Positions 34,148 through 43,622 are shown, counted from the first letter of the stretch. The stretch is 64,000 nt of DNA from Pseudomonas graminis (GCF_001705435.1 NZ_MDEN01000047.1:1-64000), one strand, 5' to 3'. A program made the numbers and translations. The notes: generated by a model not told the origin, from the letters alone.

Positions 34148-34981
34148 TTGATATCCACGCCGATGCGGATGGTTTTTAAAACCCTGCTGTTCACGACCAC
34201 AACGCTGTGGGCCTGGCAGGTCGGTGCGACCCAGATCGTGCGCATTGGTGCAGCGCATTTCCCGCCGTATACGATTCGTCCCGAGCGCGGCGAAGACACC
34301 GGGCTGCTGCCGCAGATGATCAGCGCACTGAACGCGATGCAGACCGAATACCGCTTCGAAGCGGTGCCCACGTCCATCCCGCGCCGGTTTCGCGATTTCC
34401 AGCAGGCACGCTTCGACATGGCCATTTTCGAAAACCCCGACTGGGGCTGGAAAGGCATTCCCCACGAAGCGGTCGATATGGGGCTCGAAGACGCCGAAGT
34501 GTTTGTGGCCCATCGCTTGAAGGGCAGGACCCAGACCTATTTCGATGAGCTGCATGGCAAGCGCCTTGCGCTGTTCAGCGGCTATCACTATGCGTTCGCG
34601 GGGTTCGACCCCGACCCTAAATTTCTTGCCGACAACTACAACGCCACGCTGACCTATTCCCACGACAGCAACTTGCTGATGGTGCTGCGTGACCGTGCGG
34701 ACATCGCCCTGGTGACGCGCTCCTACCTGAGCACGTTCATGTCGAACAACCCGCAGGACGCCGATCAGTTTCTGATCTCGGACCGTGTGGATCAGGTCTA
34801 TCGCCACTACGCGTTGTTGCGTCCGGATGCGCCCATCAGCGGCGAACGCTTCAGCGAACTGCTGCGGCAGCTCCGGGAGAACGGGGAGATGTTCAAAATC
34901 TTTCAGCCGTTTCGCATCGCGGTGACACCGCAGTCCACCCGTCGCGCGGTGGCGTTGGGCGACAGGAAGGAGGGGGACTGA
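34148..34981 (+). CDS. Periplasmic solute-binding protein, family 3-like
   Basis: The 277-residue protein has an N-terminal signal sequence (MVFKTLLFTTTTLWAWQVGAT) and a bacterial extracellular solute-binding family 3 fold. The mature start reads IVRIGAAHFPPYTI, and the later FDELHGKRLALFSGYHYAF is the usual second-lobe entry. No transporter genes are next to it, so it may be an orphan receptor or serve a distant ABC system. TTG 34148 has GAGG about nine bases upstream; ATG 34163 and 34169 are alternatives without a site. Confidence 0.75.
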   Translation: MISTPMRMVFKTLLFTTTTLWAWQVGATQIVRIGAAHFPPYTIRPERGEDTGLLPQMISALNAMQTEYRFEAVPTSIPRRFRDFQQARFDMAIFENPDWGWKGIPHEAVDMGLEDAEVFVAHRLKGRTQTYFDELHGKRLALFSGYHYAFAGFDPDPKFLADNYNATLTYSHDSNLLMVLRDRADIALVTRSYLSTFMSNNPQDADQFLISDRVDQVYRHYALLRPDAPISGERFSELLRQLRENGEMFKIFQPFRIAVTPQSTRRAVALGDRKEGD

Positions 34982-35097
34982 CGAGGGCACCTATTACCGG
35001 CTGAGGAAGCGCGGCGCAAGAGGGGGGGCGCGCGATGCGGGAGCGCTGGCAGCGTGCTCCCGCAATGGGCTTTAACCGTATCGTTTGGCGGGCTGAC

Positions 35098-35265
35098 TCA
35101 GCGGTCCCGCGCTTCTTTTGCGTCCATCTCGGCATTGCGCTCGTGGACACGCTTGAGCTGTTCATCAGTCAGGGGCAGTTTCTTCGCTGAGTCCTTGAGC
35201 ATCAGCAGACCGCCGACGATCGAGCCGATTGCAACGACCAGAATTAACCAGGCATACCAGGGCAT
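35098..35265 (-). CDS. Small membrane protein, DUF2897-like
   Basis: A 55-residue protein begins MPWYAWLILVVAIGSIVGGL, a single transmembrane helix, followed by a charged tail (KLPLTDEQLKRVHERNAEMD). It matches the DUF2897 family of gammaproteobacterial small membrane proteins, of unknown function. AAGGAG lies seven bases before the ATG, which supports real translation. It is divergent from pyrF. Confidence 0.8.
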   Translation of the reverse strand: MPWYAWLILVVAIGSIVGGLLMLKDSAKKLPLTDEQLKRVHERNAEMDAKEARDR

Positions 35266-35440
35266 AACGCTCTCCTTCTTGTGATAGAGGTTGGAGCAGC
35301 GACGCTGCCCAGTGGTTCAATTGTAGAAGATGCCCGACGCCTGGTGCGTGTCGGGCAGGCATTTACCGATTGCCGGGTCCCGCCATGGGGGATGTTCGGC
35401 TACAATGCGCGCCGATTTCGACTTGCCAGAGAACCCGCTC

Positions 35441-36139
35441 ATGTCCGCCTGCCAGACCCCCATCATCGTCGCCCTGGATTTCCCGACCCGCGAAGCCGCG
35501 TTGAATCTGGCTGATCAGCTTGACCCCAAGCTGTGCCGGGTCAAAGTGGGCAAGGAGCTGTTCACCAGCTGTGCATCGGACATCGTCGAAACCCTTAACG
35601 GCAAGGGCTTCGACGTGTTTCTGGACCTCAAATTCCATGACATTCCCAACACCACGGCGATGGCGGTCAAGGCCGCTGCTGAGATGGGCGTATGGATGGT
35701 CAACGTGCACTGCTCAGGCGGCCTGCGCATGATGGCGGCCTGCCGTGACGTGCTGGATCAGCGCACCGGCCCCAAGCCGCTGTTGATCGGCGTCACCGTG
35801 CTGACCAGCATGGAACGCGAGGATCTGGCCGGGATCGGTCTGGACATTGAGCCCCAGGAGCAAGTGCTTCGGTTGGCGGCGCTGGCTGAAAAAGCCGGGA
35901 TGGACGGTCTGGTGTGTTCCGCACTGGAGGCCCAGGCGCTGAAAACCGCGCATCCGTCACTGCAACTGGTGACCCCGGGCATTCGTCCGGCTGGCAGTGC
36001 GCTGGATGATCAGCGCCGCATCCTGACGCCGCGTCAGGCACTGGATGCGGGGTCTGATTATCTGGTTATCGGCCGCCCGATCAGCCAGGCGGCCGATCCG
36101 GCGAAAGCATTGGCTGCGGTGGTGGCAGAGCTGGCTTAA
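35441..36139 (+). CDS. pyrF: Orotidine 5'-phosphate decarboxylase
   Basis: The 232-residue TIM-barrel enzyme makes UMP from OMP, the last step of pyrimidine synthesis. The catalytic motif [10 protein letters not shown] (Asp-x-Lys-x2-Asp) is intact, and the phosphate-binding end TPGIRP and DYLVIGRPI is present. Length is that of the Pseudomonas enzyme. I chose ATG 35441; the open frame upstream to 35330 has no family match. Confidence 0.96.
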   Translation: MSACQTPIIVALDFPTREAALNLADQLDPKLCRVKVGKELFTSCASDIVETLNGKGFDVFLDLKFHDIPNTTAMAVKAAAEMGVWMVNVHCSGGLRMMAACRDVLDQRTGPKPLLIGVTVLTSMEREDLAGIGLDIEPQEQVLRLAALAEKAGMDGLVCSALEAQALKTAHPSLQLVTPGIRPAGSALDDQRRILTPRQALDAGSDYLVIGRPISQAADPAKALAAVVAELA

Positions 36140-36153
36140 AACCGTCGGGCATT

Positions 36154-36183
36154 TGTGGGAGTGACCGGGGTGGCGCTCCCACA
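36154..36183. repeat. Degenerate REP hairpin between pyrF and glpQ
   Basis: TGTGGGAG (36154-36161) pairs with CTCCCACA (36176-36183) across 14 bases, in the gap between convergent genes, and may stop transcription from either side. Confidence 0.6.
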
Positions 36184-36204
36184 TCCTGATCACTGGTTTC
36201 GACG

Positions 36205-37344
36205 TTAGAAACCGCTGCGTTTCAGGATCGAGTCCATGCTTTCCTTCGACGGCCGGCCGTAGAACTTCAGCAATTCCGCAGCCCGGTTGGTGAAGAACCC
36301 GTCCACCCCTTGTTCGCTGATCGCTTTGAAGTCCACCGCGTCATCCACGGTGTACGGGTGAACGATCATTCCGCGATCGTGGGCCATCTTGTTCATCCAA
36401 GGCTGCACCAGGTCACTGTAGCTCTGGTCCCCGCCGTTCTTCAGCGCTGCCGACGGCCCGGTCCCTACGGCGCCGTGGGCTTTGGCCCAGTCCATCCAGG
36501 CGGCGAACTCCTCTTTCGATTTCACCTGCTGGCTGGCGTAGAAGCTGGCCTTGTCCTTTGCGCCCGAATCCTTGAATGTCTTGCCCGAAGCCGTTTCGAT
36601 CGAGCCGTCACCCAGCCACAGCAGCAGGACTTTCGGCGTGTCGGGCATACTCTTTTGCAGCAATTCCAGGCTTGGTTTTTCGAAGGTCTGCAGGACCACG
36701 CGGCCCGGCATGTGGGCGACGTTGACGTAGCCTTTCTCGGCGGCAGGGCGCTGGCTCAGCCAACCGCGCTGATCGAGTTTCTTCTTCAAATCTTCTTCGA
36801 TGCCCGGAAACTGTGCCGGCACCTTGGTTTCGATGTACAGACCGGGCTTGTTCTTGCCGCCTTCGGCGATGTCGATGACTTCGTCCAGCGTCAGAATCTT
36901 CAGCCCGGCGTAGGTGGCGCGGGCGCGATCGGGGTAGGCCTTGTTGAACCAGGAGCCGGCGTCAAGGCGCTTGATTTCTTCCAGCGTGAAGGTGTTCAGC
37001 GGGTCCTTGGCCCGTTGCGGATAGACGTCGGCGATGTTGGTCGTCCGCTCCAGCGTGTTGTCATGCAGCGCGATGAGCACGCCATCCTTGGTGCGCTGAA
37101 TGTCCATCTCCAGGTAGTCCGCGCCCAGTTCGCGGGCCAGCGTGTACGAAGGCACTGTTTCTTCGGGCGCATTGAACGAAGCACCGCGATGGGCGATCAC
37201 CGCCGGCCACGGCACACCGATCTTCGCCGCCAGCGCCCGACCCGGTGCGTTGCCGGTGTCAGCGGCGGCCATGGCCACGGCAGATGACAACAACACGCCG
37301 GCAATCGCGGCGCCGCTCAACGTTCTGGATAATCCTTTCAACAT
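36205..37344 (-). CDS. glpQ: Periplasmic glycerophosphodiester phosphodiesterase
   Basis: The 379-residue protein begins with a signal peptide ending near AVAMAAADT. The GDPD TIM barrel follows with the catalytic pairs VIAHRGASFNAPEETVPSY and LEMDIQRTKDGVLIALHDNTL. It hydrolyses glycerophosphodiesters to glycerol-3-phosphate and an alcohol. The usual PENT motif reads PEET here. ATG 37344 has AAGGA eleven bases upstream; ATG 37368 is an alternative. No glpT is beside it. Confidence 0.92.
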   Translation of the reverse strand: MLKGLSRTLSGAAIAGVLLSSAVAMAAADTGNAPGRALAAKIGVPWPAVIAHRGASFNAPEETVPSYTLARELGADYLEMDIQRTKDGVLIALHDNTLERTTNIADVYPQRAKDPLNTFTLEEIKRLDAGSWFNKAYPDRARATYAGLKILTLDEVIDIAEGGKNKPGLYIETKVPAQFPGIEEDLKKKLDQRGWLSQRPAAEKGYVNVAHMPGRVVLQTFEKPSLELLQKSMPDTPKVLLLWLGDGSIETASGKTFKDSGAKDKASFYASQQVKSKEEFAAWMDWAKAHGAVGTGPSAALKNGGDQSYSDLVQPWMNKMAHDRGMIVHPYTVDDAVDFKAISEQGVDGFFTNRAAELLKFYGRPSKESMDSILKRSGF

Positions 37345-37764
37345 GGTTCTGATGTTCCTTTTGTGCATGTCCGTTCATGGCGCAGCCGTTGCCGCACCGC
37401 GTGGCACATCGTTTTGTCGTGACGAAATCGGGTGTCGCAGGGCTCAGACCTTAAACAGCAAAGCGCGTCGCGGGCAACCGGGGTTGTCGCTGTGAGGGGA
37501 ATTGCTGTCGGTTTGAGTGTTAATGCGGCGCTGCCAGTTTCCGGGATTTTTATGACATTGAGGCCGATGGTCCTAACCGGGGGTTACGACTCAGCGACGG
37601 GGATTAGCGCAGTGGGCCTCGTTTTAGCTGGGAAAAACTCAGTCGGGCTGGCACTCCGGCACCGTGTCTATTATGAAATCCATCTCTATCTGGCTTCCAA
37701 CCCTGCCAAACCGCTCTTACTCGCGCTACTGTCAGCTCCACGAATTTCGCGCAGCGGAGGGATG
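37345..37764. other. Divergent intergenic region glpQ / hydroxyacid dehydrogenase
   Basis: About 420 bases hold the promoters of both genes by position. I see no repeat and no gene; an open frame through the plus strand is without ribosome site until the GGAGG at 37756. Confidence 0.4.
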
Positions 37765-38697
37765 ATGAAAACAGTGTTGGTGCTGGTTGAGAGCGTGAAC
37801 ATGTATTTGCCGATTCTGGAAAGCAGCGGCTTTCGCCTGATTCTGGCGCCGACGCCGGCGATGCGCGCGGAGGCGGTGGTGAACGGGGGTGGGGAGATTG
37901 ACGCCGTGTTGACCCGTGGCCCGTTGGGGTTCACCGCCGAGGAGATGGCCGCGATGCCGAACCTCGGCATCATCTGTGTGATTGGCGCGGGCTACGAGCG
38001 CGTCGACCTCGAAGCCGCCGAAGCGCGAGGCATCGTGGTGACCAACGGGGCAGGGGTAAATGCCCCGACGGTGGCGGACCACGCGATGGCCTTGCTGCTG
38101 GCGGCGGTCCGCGACATTCCCCAGGCCGACGCGTCGGTGCGCCGCAACGAATGGCGCAAGGTCACCCGGCCCTCGTTCGCTGGCAAACGCCTGGGCATTC
38201 TTGGCCTTGGCTCGGTCGGGATGACCATCGCCAAACGCGCGCTGGGGTTTGACATGATCATCAACTATCACAGCCGTTCGCCCCGGGCGGGCGTGGATTT
38301 CAACTATTGCGCGACGCCGCTGGCGCTGGCAGAAGCGTCTGACTTTCTGGTGGTGGCAACGCCGGGCGGCGGGTCGACGCGGCACCTGATCGACAAGGCC
38401 GCCATCGAAGCGTTGGGCGCTGACGGCTTCATCGTGAACATCGCCCGGGCCAGTGTTGTCGACACCGATGCGCTGATCGACGCGCTCAAGCAGGGTCGCC
38501 TGGCTGGGGCGGCGCTGGACGTGTTCGACGATGAACCGCAGGTCCCCGATGCCTTGAAGGCGCTGAACAACGTGGTTCTCACGCCGCACCTTGCGGGGCT
38601 GTCGCCGGAAGCATCGCGCGACACCGTGCAAAGGGTTGCCGACAACCTGCTGGCGTTTTACGCGGGCAAGCCGGTGCTGACGCCTGTTCACAGCTGA
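37765..38697 (+). CDS. D-isomer specific 2-hydroxyacid dehydrogenase
   Basis: The 310-residue NAD(P) enzyme has the nucleotide-binding LGILGLGSVGMTIAKRAL near residue 145, the catalytic Arg in VNIARASVVD, Glu in DVFDDEPQVP and His in LTPHLAGLS. It resembles glyoxylate/hydroxypyruvate reductases. The substrate is unknown; the neighbouring SDR and FAH-type hydrolase suggest a sugar-acid or ring-cleavage route. GGAGG precedes two adjacent ATGs; 37765 has the better spacing. Confidence 0.87.
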   Translation: MKTVLVLVESVNMYLPILESSGFRLILAPTPAMRAEAVVNGGGEIDAVLTRGPLGFTAEEMAAMPNLGIICVIGAGYERVDLEAAEARGIVVTNGAGVNAPTVADHAMALLLAAVRDIPQADASVRRNEWRKVTRPSFAGKRLGILGLGSVGMTIAKRALGFDMIINYHSRSPRAGVDFNYCATPLALAEASDFLVVATPGGGSTRHLIDKAAIEALGADGFIVNIARASVVDTDALIDALKQGRLAGAALDVFDDEPQVPDALKALNNVVLTPHLAGLSPEASRDTVQRVADNLLAFYAGKPVLTPVHS

Positions 38698-38739
38698 CGA
38701 TCAGTGGTCTGGCACTCTCTGACAAAAAAGGAATCGTGC

Positions 38740-39504
38740 ATGTCTTCATCTTCTGTGTTGAAAGTTGCTTTGGTGACGGGCGCCGGGAGCGGCATTGGCC
38801 GTGCTGTGGCGCTGCAATTACTGGCCGACGGTTTTGCTGTCGTGCTGGCCGGTCGTCGGTCTGAACCGTTGCAGGCGCTGGTTGAACAGGCCGAGGCTGC
38901 CGGTCAGCAGGCGCTGGCGGTGCCGACGGACGTGCGCGATCCGGCCAGTGTCGAGGCGCTGTTCGCTACCATTGAACGCTCTTTCGGCCGGCTGGACGTT
39001 TCGTTCAATAACGCCGGCATCGGCGCACCCGCTGTACCGATGGATGAGCTGTCGGTCGAGCAGTGGAAGAACGTCATCGACACCAACGTCACCGGGATGT
39101 TTTTGTGCGTGCGTGCAGCGTTCGGCCTGATGCGGCGCCAAGCGCCCCAAGGCGGCCGGATCATCAACAATGGCTCGATTTCCGCGCACACGCCACGTCT
39201 CTTCAGCTCGCCTTATACGTCCAGCAAACACGCCGTGCTGGGCCTGACCAAAAGCACCGCGCTGGACGGCCGGCAATTCAATATCGCCTGCGGTCAGATC
39301 GACATTGGCAACGCCCTGACTGAAATGACCGATCGCATGACCAAAGGCGTCTTGCAGCCTGACGGTGAGCTGCAAGTCGAGCCGACCATGAATGTGCAGC
39401 ACGTGGCTGAAGCGGTGAGTTACATGGCCGGGCTGCCACTGTCGGCCAACGTGCTGAACATGACTGTCATGGCCAGCAGCATGCCGTTTGTGGGACGTGG
39501 CTGA
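38740..39504 (+). CDS. Short-chain dehydrogenase/reductase
   Basis: The 254-residue classical SDR has TGAGSGIG for cofactor binding near residue 11, FNNAGIG near residue 88, the catalytic Ser in [10 protein letters not shown] and YTSSK. An acidic or basic residue after the second beta strand (AGRRSE) favours NADP. It follows the hydroxyacid dehydrogenase by 42 bp with AAGGAA before ATG 38740, so the two are probably cotranscribed. Substrate unknown. Confidence 0.87.
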   Translation: MSSSSVLKVALVTGAGSGIGRAVALQLLADGFAVVLAGRRSEPLQALVEQAEAAGQQALAVPTDVRDPASVEALFATIERSFGRLDVSFNNAGIGAPAVPMDELSVEQWKNVIDTNVTGMFLCVRAAFGLMRRQAPQGGRIINNGSISAHTPRLFSSPYTSSKHAVLGLTKSTALDGRQFNIACGQIDIGNALTEMTDRMTKGVLQPDGELQVEPTMNVQHVAEAVSYMAGLPLSANVLNMTVMASSMPFVGRG

Positions 39505-39635
39505 TTGACCGGGGCGGCTCGTTGCGTTGAGTTGCGTTGTTTTGTCCAAGAGCTGGCGGGATCCGTCCAACCCGGCTGAAGGATCAATCGCCACACTCAA
39601 CCCATGCCGCGCCACCTTCAATCGAGGACACTGCC

Positions 39636-40325
39636 ATGACCGAGTTCGTTATCGCCCCCGTTGCCACACCGTCCCTGGCCGTCGCCGGGACGTCCGGCCG
39701 CTTTCCGATTCGTCGGGTTTTCTGCGTCGGCCGCAATTATTCCGACCACGCCCGGGAAATGGGCCACGACCCCGACCGCGAGCCGCCGTTCTTCTTCATG
39801 AAGCCCGCCGATGCCGTGGTGCCCGCCGAAGGCCGGATTGCCTACCCGCCGCTCACCGAGGACCTGCATCACGAGATCGAACTGGTCGTGGCGATCGGCA
39901 AGGACGGCGTGAACATCGACCCGCAGGATGCCTTGGCCCACGTCTGGGGCTACGGCGTCGGTCTGGACCTGACGCGCCGCGACTTGCAGGCGCAGGCCAA
40001 GAAAATGGGCCGGCCGTGGGAGTGGGCCAAAGCCTTCGACGCCTCTGCGCCTGCCACACCGTTGCGTCCGGTCAGCGAGATCGGCCACCCGGAAGCCGGG
40101 GCGATCTGGCTCGACATCAATGGCGAGCGCCGTCAGCGCGGCGATCTGTCTGACCAGATCTGGGCTGTGCGGGACGTGATTGCGCACCTGTCGCAGTCGG
40201 TCGGGATCAAGGCGGGCGACCTGATCTACACCGGCACGCCGGCCGGTGTAGGTGCGTTGCAGCGTGGCGATGTGCTCACCGCCGGGATCGAAGGCATTGC
40301 CGAACTCAGTGTGACAATTGGCTGA
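39636..40325 (+). CDS. Fumarylacetoacetate hydrolase family protein
   Basis: The 229-residue protein has the FAH fold with VFCVGRNYSDHAREMG, the metal-binding HHEIELVVAIGKDG and YTGTPAGVGALQRGD. Length and sequence fit the small fumarylpyruvate or acylpyruvate hydrolases rather than full FAH (about 420). It would hydrolyse a 2,4-diketo acid. GAGGAC precedes ATG 39636. It lies 131 bp after the SDR, so an internal promoter is possible. Confidence 0.87.
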   Translation: MTEFVIAPVATPSLAVAGTSGRFPIRRVFCVGRNYSDHAREMGHDPDREPPFFFMKPADAVVPAEGRIAYPPLTEDLHHEIELVVAIGKDGVNIDPQDALAHVWGYGVGLDLTRRDLQAQAKKMGRPWEWAKAFDASAPATPLRPVSEIGHPEAGAIWLDINGERRQRGDLSDQIWAVRDVIAHLSQSVGIKAGDLIYTGTPAGVGALQRGDVLTAGIEGIAELSVTIG

Positions 40326-40421
40326 TCCGATGTGGATGCCCGCCTGATAATCGATTGGTCCGGCTGCTGCCGTTGCCCTACCATGGGGCAGTCCGAACCA
40401 GCGATTTCAGGTGTTTCAGCG

Positions 40422-41327
40422 ATGGCCCATCCGTCCCGCATCCAGACCTATGGCATGCAGCAGCGCAGCGACCGCATGGATTTCTACATCCGTGACAAGT
40501 CCGCCCGACCCGCGCTGACAGCGCCCCATCGCCATGAATATTTCCAGATCCAGATCAACCTCGGCGGCGACACCGTGCAGCACATCGGTGGCGCGGTCAG
40601 GCCATTTCCGCGCAACACCCTGGCGTTCATCCTGCCCCATCGACTGCACGTGATTCCGCACCCCGAAGACGGCAATTTTGTGCTGATCAATTTTTCTCAG
40701 GAATTTCTCCTGCAGCATCTGCAGTGCGATCCGATGGACCTTGAAGACGTGCCCGTCGCCGACGCGCCTGAGCTGGCGCCGTTCCGGTTTCAGGAGCATG
40801 TGGATTTCACACTCGACGACGCTGACTTCGCTGAGGTAACCGCGCTGTTGATGCGGATGCGCGACATGGATCGCGCCAGGCCATTGGGTTCAGGCGCGAT
40901 CCTGCGGGGGTGTCTGCTGCAGTTGATCGGCACGGTGTGCAATCGCTACGAAGCGCAGTTGCTGGCGCTGTCGGCGAACAAGGCCGAGCGGCGGGGACGG
41001 CGCGATGCGATGGGCCGGGTGATCGACTACATTCGCGCGCACATCGCCGATCCGGCCTTGACCCTCACCGATGCCGCGTCGGCGGCCTTTTTGTCGCCCA
41101 ATTACCTGACCCACCTGCTGCGCAAGGAAACCGGCAGCAGCTTTTCCGAACTGGTCCTGGAGCGGCGCATGCGGCTGGCGCGCACGCATTTGATGAACAG
41201 CAGCAAACCCTTGAGCCACATCGCCGAGATCTGCGGGTTCGCCGACGAAGCCTATTTCTCGCGGCGTTTTCGCAAAGCCCACGGCATGCCGCCGGGGCAG
41301 TTTCGCCGGGAGCGGCGGGGTGGTTGA
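40422..41327 (+). CDS. AraC-family transcriptional regulator
   Basis: The 301-residue protein has an N-terminal cupin-like sensor domain (HRHEYFQIQINLGG) and a C-terminal double helix-turn-helix (about residues 200-298) with LTDAASAAFLSPNYLTHLLRK and SHIAEICGFADEAYFSRRFRK. It probably activates the preceding three catabolic genes in response to their substrate. CAGG lies about ten bases before ATG 40422; the frame is open to 40332. Confidence 0.87.
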   Translation: MAHPSRIQTYGMQQRSDRMDFYIRDKSARPALTAPHRHEYFQIQINLGGDTVQHIGGAVRPFPRNTLAFILPHRLHVIPHPEDGNFVLINFSQEFLLQHLQCDPMDLEDVPVADAPELAPFRFQEHVDFTLDDADFAEVTALLMRMRDMDRARPLGSGAILRGCLLQLIGTVCNRYEAQLLALSANKAERRGRRDAMGRVIDYIRAHIADPALTLTDAASAAFLSPNYLTHLLRKETGSSFSELVLERRMRLARTHLMNSSKPLSHIAEICGFADEAYFSRRFRKAHGMPPGQFRRERRGG

Positions 41328-41347
41328 AGAGGGTTTGGAACGGTTTT

Positions 41348-41397
41348 AAAGGGGACTGATTTATTTACAGCGCTTCACCGTAAATTAATCTGTCCCC
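41348..41397. repeat. Left 50-bp inverted repeat
   Basis: This 50-bp sequence is repeated exactly, in inverse orientation, at 43623-43672. It is itself an imperfect palindrome, beginning AAAGGGGACTGATTTATTT and ending TAAATTAATCTGTCCCC. Similar GGGGACAG-ATTTATTT palindromes are dispersed in many proteobacterial genomes. Confidence 0.9.
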
Positions 41398-41434
41398 GTT
41401 CGAGGGAGAAAGTGATGGCGCCGGGACTGGCCTC

Positions 41435-41561
41435 TTCCCGGCTAAAGCCGGTCCCACTGAAAGCATCTTGCCCGCTCAATCGCAATGTGCTGACTTCTTT
41501 CCTGCCTGAACCCAGGCCACCTGAACACCGCCTACTTAGTGGGACCGGCTTTAGCCGGGAA
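41435..41561. repeat. REP pair with perfect 24-bp arms
   Basis: Bases 41435-41458 and 41538-41561 are exact inverse copies of the TTCCCGGCTAAAGCCGGTCC type. They lie between the AraC gene and the end of the LysR gene, just inside the left 50-bp repeat. Confidence 0.9.
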
Positions 41562-41600
41562 GGCGTCGACACAGCTGGCATCAATCTGGCGCCGTCTAAC

Positions 41601-42539
41601 CTACAGCTCAATCGCCTTGGTCAGCTCGCTGAACAGCGCCGACACCGAGCGCAGCGCCCGGCAATCCGGCCGGGTCAGCAGCCACAGCCCGGTGTCATGC
41701 CCTGCGAGTGCTTCAGTAATGGGCTGAACCTCGCTGTCCCGAACCATGAAATCCGGCAGCGCTGCCACACCCATGCCTGCGCGCACCAGTTGCGCCACTG
41801 CCAGCATGGAGCTGCAGCGATAAGCGAGGTTCACGCCGGGCAGATGCTGCCAGCGCCACATCACGGTCGGGTGATCGGGGAGGAAATCGTCGGGGGCGAT
41901 CCAGGCCATGTCGTCGAGGGCCCGATCACCGCAGCGTTGTGCGTAGGCCTCGCTCGAACAGACCTGATACGTAACCGTGCCCAGGCGAGTCCCGACCAAG
42001 TGCTCAGGCGGTGTGTTGGTCAGACGCAGCGCGATGTCGGCGTCGCGGCGGCTCAGGTTGGCAAAGGTGCTGGAGGTGTTCAGTTCCAGGCGCAGGCCCG
42101 GGTAGTCCGGCATGAAGCGGCTCAGGGCGGGGAGCAACAGGCTTTGCAGAACAGCTTCGGTACAGGTCAGGCGCACGGTGCCGCTGACGACTTGCCGGCC
42201 CTGCTCAAGGCTCAATTGCGCGAGGGCCAGCGCGTTCTCGGCACTTTCGGCCTGCTGGGCAAGCGCCAGTGCTGCGCTGGTCGGCACATAGCCGGCGCGG
42301 CTCTTGTCGAAGAGCGCCGTGCCCACCGCCTTTTCCATCCGACGCACCGCGCGAAACACCGTCGAGACATCGACCCTCAGCAGTTCAGCGGCCTTGGCCA
42401 GCGTCCGCCCACGCACCAGCGCGAGGATGAGGGTGAGGTCGGCATGATTGATTCGATAGTGCGCAGCTGCATTGATCACTTGCCTGGACGCCAATTCTGA
42501 TTGCAGAACGACAAGCTTATAGTCGCCCCCGGACCTCAT
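41601..42539 (-). CDS. LysR-family transcriptional regulator
   Basis: The 312-residue protein has a winged helix-turn-helix (ALVRGRTLAKAAELLRVDVSTVFRAVRRMEK split over about residues 40-70) and a periplasmic-binding-like effector domain. It is divergent from the amidotransferase-like gene by 29 bp and so is its likely regulator. The start is uncertain: ATG 42539 has no clear ribosome site, and GTG 42479 (CAGG upstream) would give a form 20 residues shorter with the usual distance to the DNA-binding helix. Confidence 0.85.
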   Translation of the reverse strand: MRSGGDYKLVVLQSELASRQVINAAAHYRINHADLTLILALVRGRTLAKAAELLRVDVSTVFRAVRRMEKAVGTALFDKSRAGYVPTSAALALAQQAESAENALALAQLSLEQGRQVVSGTVRLTCTEAVLQSLLLPALSRFMPDYPGLRLELNTSSTFANLSRRDADIALRLTNTPPEHLVGTRLGTVTYQVCSSEAYAQRCGDRALDDMAWIAPDDFLPDHPTVMWRWQHLPGVNLAYRCSSMLAVAQLVRAGMGVAALPDFMVRDSEVQPITEALAGHDTGLWLLTRPDCRALRSVSALFSELTKAIEL

Positions 42540-42568
42540 GCAAAGCGTTTTGATATCAGGGAGCACAC

Positions 42569-43279
42569 ATGACTCAGCGGCAGAAAATCCGAATCGCGTT
42601 GGTGGGAGACTACGACCCGAGCGTGCCGGCGCATCAAGCGATACCCGTGGCGCTGGACAGGGTGGCGAACGAAACGGGGCTCGACGTCCAGGCAACGTGG
42701 GTCCCGACGACGGACATCGGGGATGGCGCGAGCCCGCAGGGGTTCGCGGGCATCTGGTGCGTGCCGGCCAGCCCCTACCTCGACATGGACGGCGCGCTGA
42801 CGGCGATTCGCTTCGCCCGGGAGCGGCAGGTGCCCTTCCTCGGGACGTGCGGCGGCTTTCAGCATGCGTTGCTGGAGTACGCGCGCAATTATCTGGGCTG
42901 GGCCGATGCCGAGCACGCCGAAACGGCGCCGGAATCGGAGAACGCCATCATCACGCCCTTGACTTGCTCGCTGGTCGAGGCCTTCGCGCCGATTCGTCTA
43001 CGGGCCGGGTCGCGGATTGCCGCTGCGTACAACTCGCTCGAAACCCGGGAGCGCTACCGTTGCCGTTATGGTTTGCGCAAGGAACTGGAGGCCGACGTGT
43101 TTGCCGGCCCGCTGAGAGTGTCGGGTTACGACGAAGACGACGAGGTCCGGGCTGTGGAACTCGATGGTCATCCGTTTTTCGTCGCCACGTTGTTTCAACC
43201 GGAACGCGCCGCGCTGGAGGGCAGCACCCCGCCGCTGGTGAAGGCTTTTGTGCGCGCCTGCGCGGCGGAGTTGATTTGA
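42569..43279 (+). CDS. CTP-synthase C-terminal-like class I amidotransferase homologue
   Basis: The 236-residue protein matches the glutaminase half of CTP synthase without the synthetase half. The nucleophile elbow FLGTCGGFQHALLEY is kept with Cys94, as in glutamine amidotransferases. The catalytic His normally found in the FHPE motif is replaced: the sequence is ATLFQPERAAL with Gln210 and Glu212. Glutaminase activity may therefore be lost or changed. Standalone proteins of this type are annotated as CTP synthase C-terminal-related, of unknown function. A monooxygenase gene starts two bases after its stop codon. Confidence 0.8.
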   Translation: MTQRQKIRIALVGDYDPSVPAHQAIPVALDRVANETGLDVQATWVPTTDIGDGASPQGFAGIWCVPASPYLDMDGALTAIRFARERQVPFLGTCGGFQHALLEYARNYLGWADAEHAETAPESENAIITPLTCSLVEAFAPIRLRAGSRIAAAYNSLETRERYRCRYGLRKELEADVFAGPLRVSGYDEDDEVRAVELDGHPFFVATLFQPERAALEGSTPPLVKAFVRACAAELI

Positions 43280-43280
43280 C

Positions 43281-43610
43281 ATGATGATGGCCAACACGTT
43301 TGGTGTGCCGTATTACGCGGTGATCTTCACTTCGATCCGCACTGAGCTCGAAGCACCGGAATATGACGACGCGGCCCGACGGATGCTCGAACTTGTTCGT
43401 CAGCAGCGGGGTTTCCTTGGCGTGGAGTCGGCACGCGGCGACGATGGGCTGGGGATCACTGTGTCTTACTGGGCGGATGAAGCCGCGATCCTGGCCTGGA
43501 AAGAACATCCGGAACATCGAGCAATCCGTGAGCGCGGCCGGTCGACCTGGTATCGGCAATGTACGACGCGGGTTTGCAGGGTGGAGCGGGAGTACAGCTT
43601 TGGCAGTTGA
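43281..43610 (+). CDS. ABM-fold antibiotic biosynthesis monooxygenase-like protein
   Basis: The 109-residue protein has the dimeric ferredoxin-like ABM fold: AVIFTSIRTE, RQQRGFLGVESARG, ITVSYWADEAAILAWKEHPEH. Family members include quinone-forming monooxygenases, heme-degrading enzymes and stress proteins of the YqjZ type, closest here by the WKEHPEH stretch. It begins two bases after the amidotransferase-like gene, so the two are translationally linked. The first of three possible Met codons is taken. Confidence 0.8.
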   Translation: MMMANTFGVPYYAVIFTSIRTELEAPEYDDAARRMLELVRQQRGFLGVESARGDDGLGITVSYWADEAAILAWKEHPEHRAIRERGRSTWYRQCTTRVCRVEREYSFGS

Positions 43611-43622
43611 AGTACCGTAGCC

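Noticed and set aside
37640-37680. Sigma-54 promoter (TGGCAC) before the hydroxyacid dehydrogenase gene
   Set aside because: The downstream GC is not at the required spacing from GG, and the TTGC element is absent.
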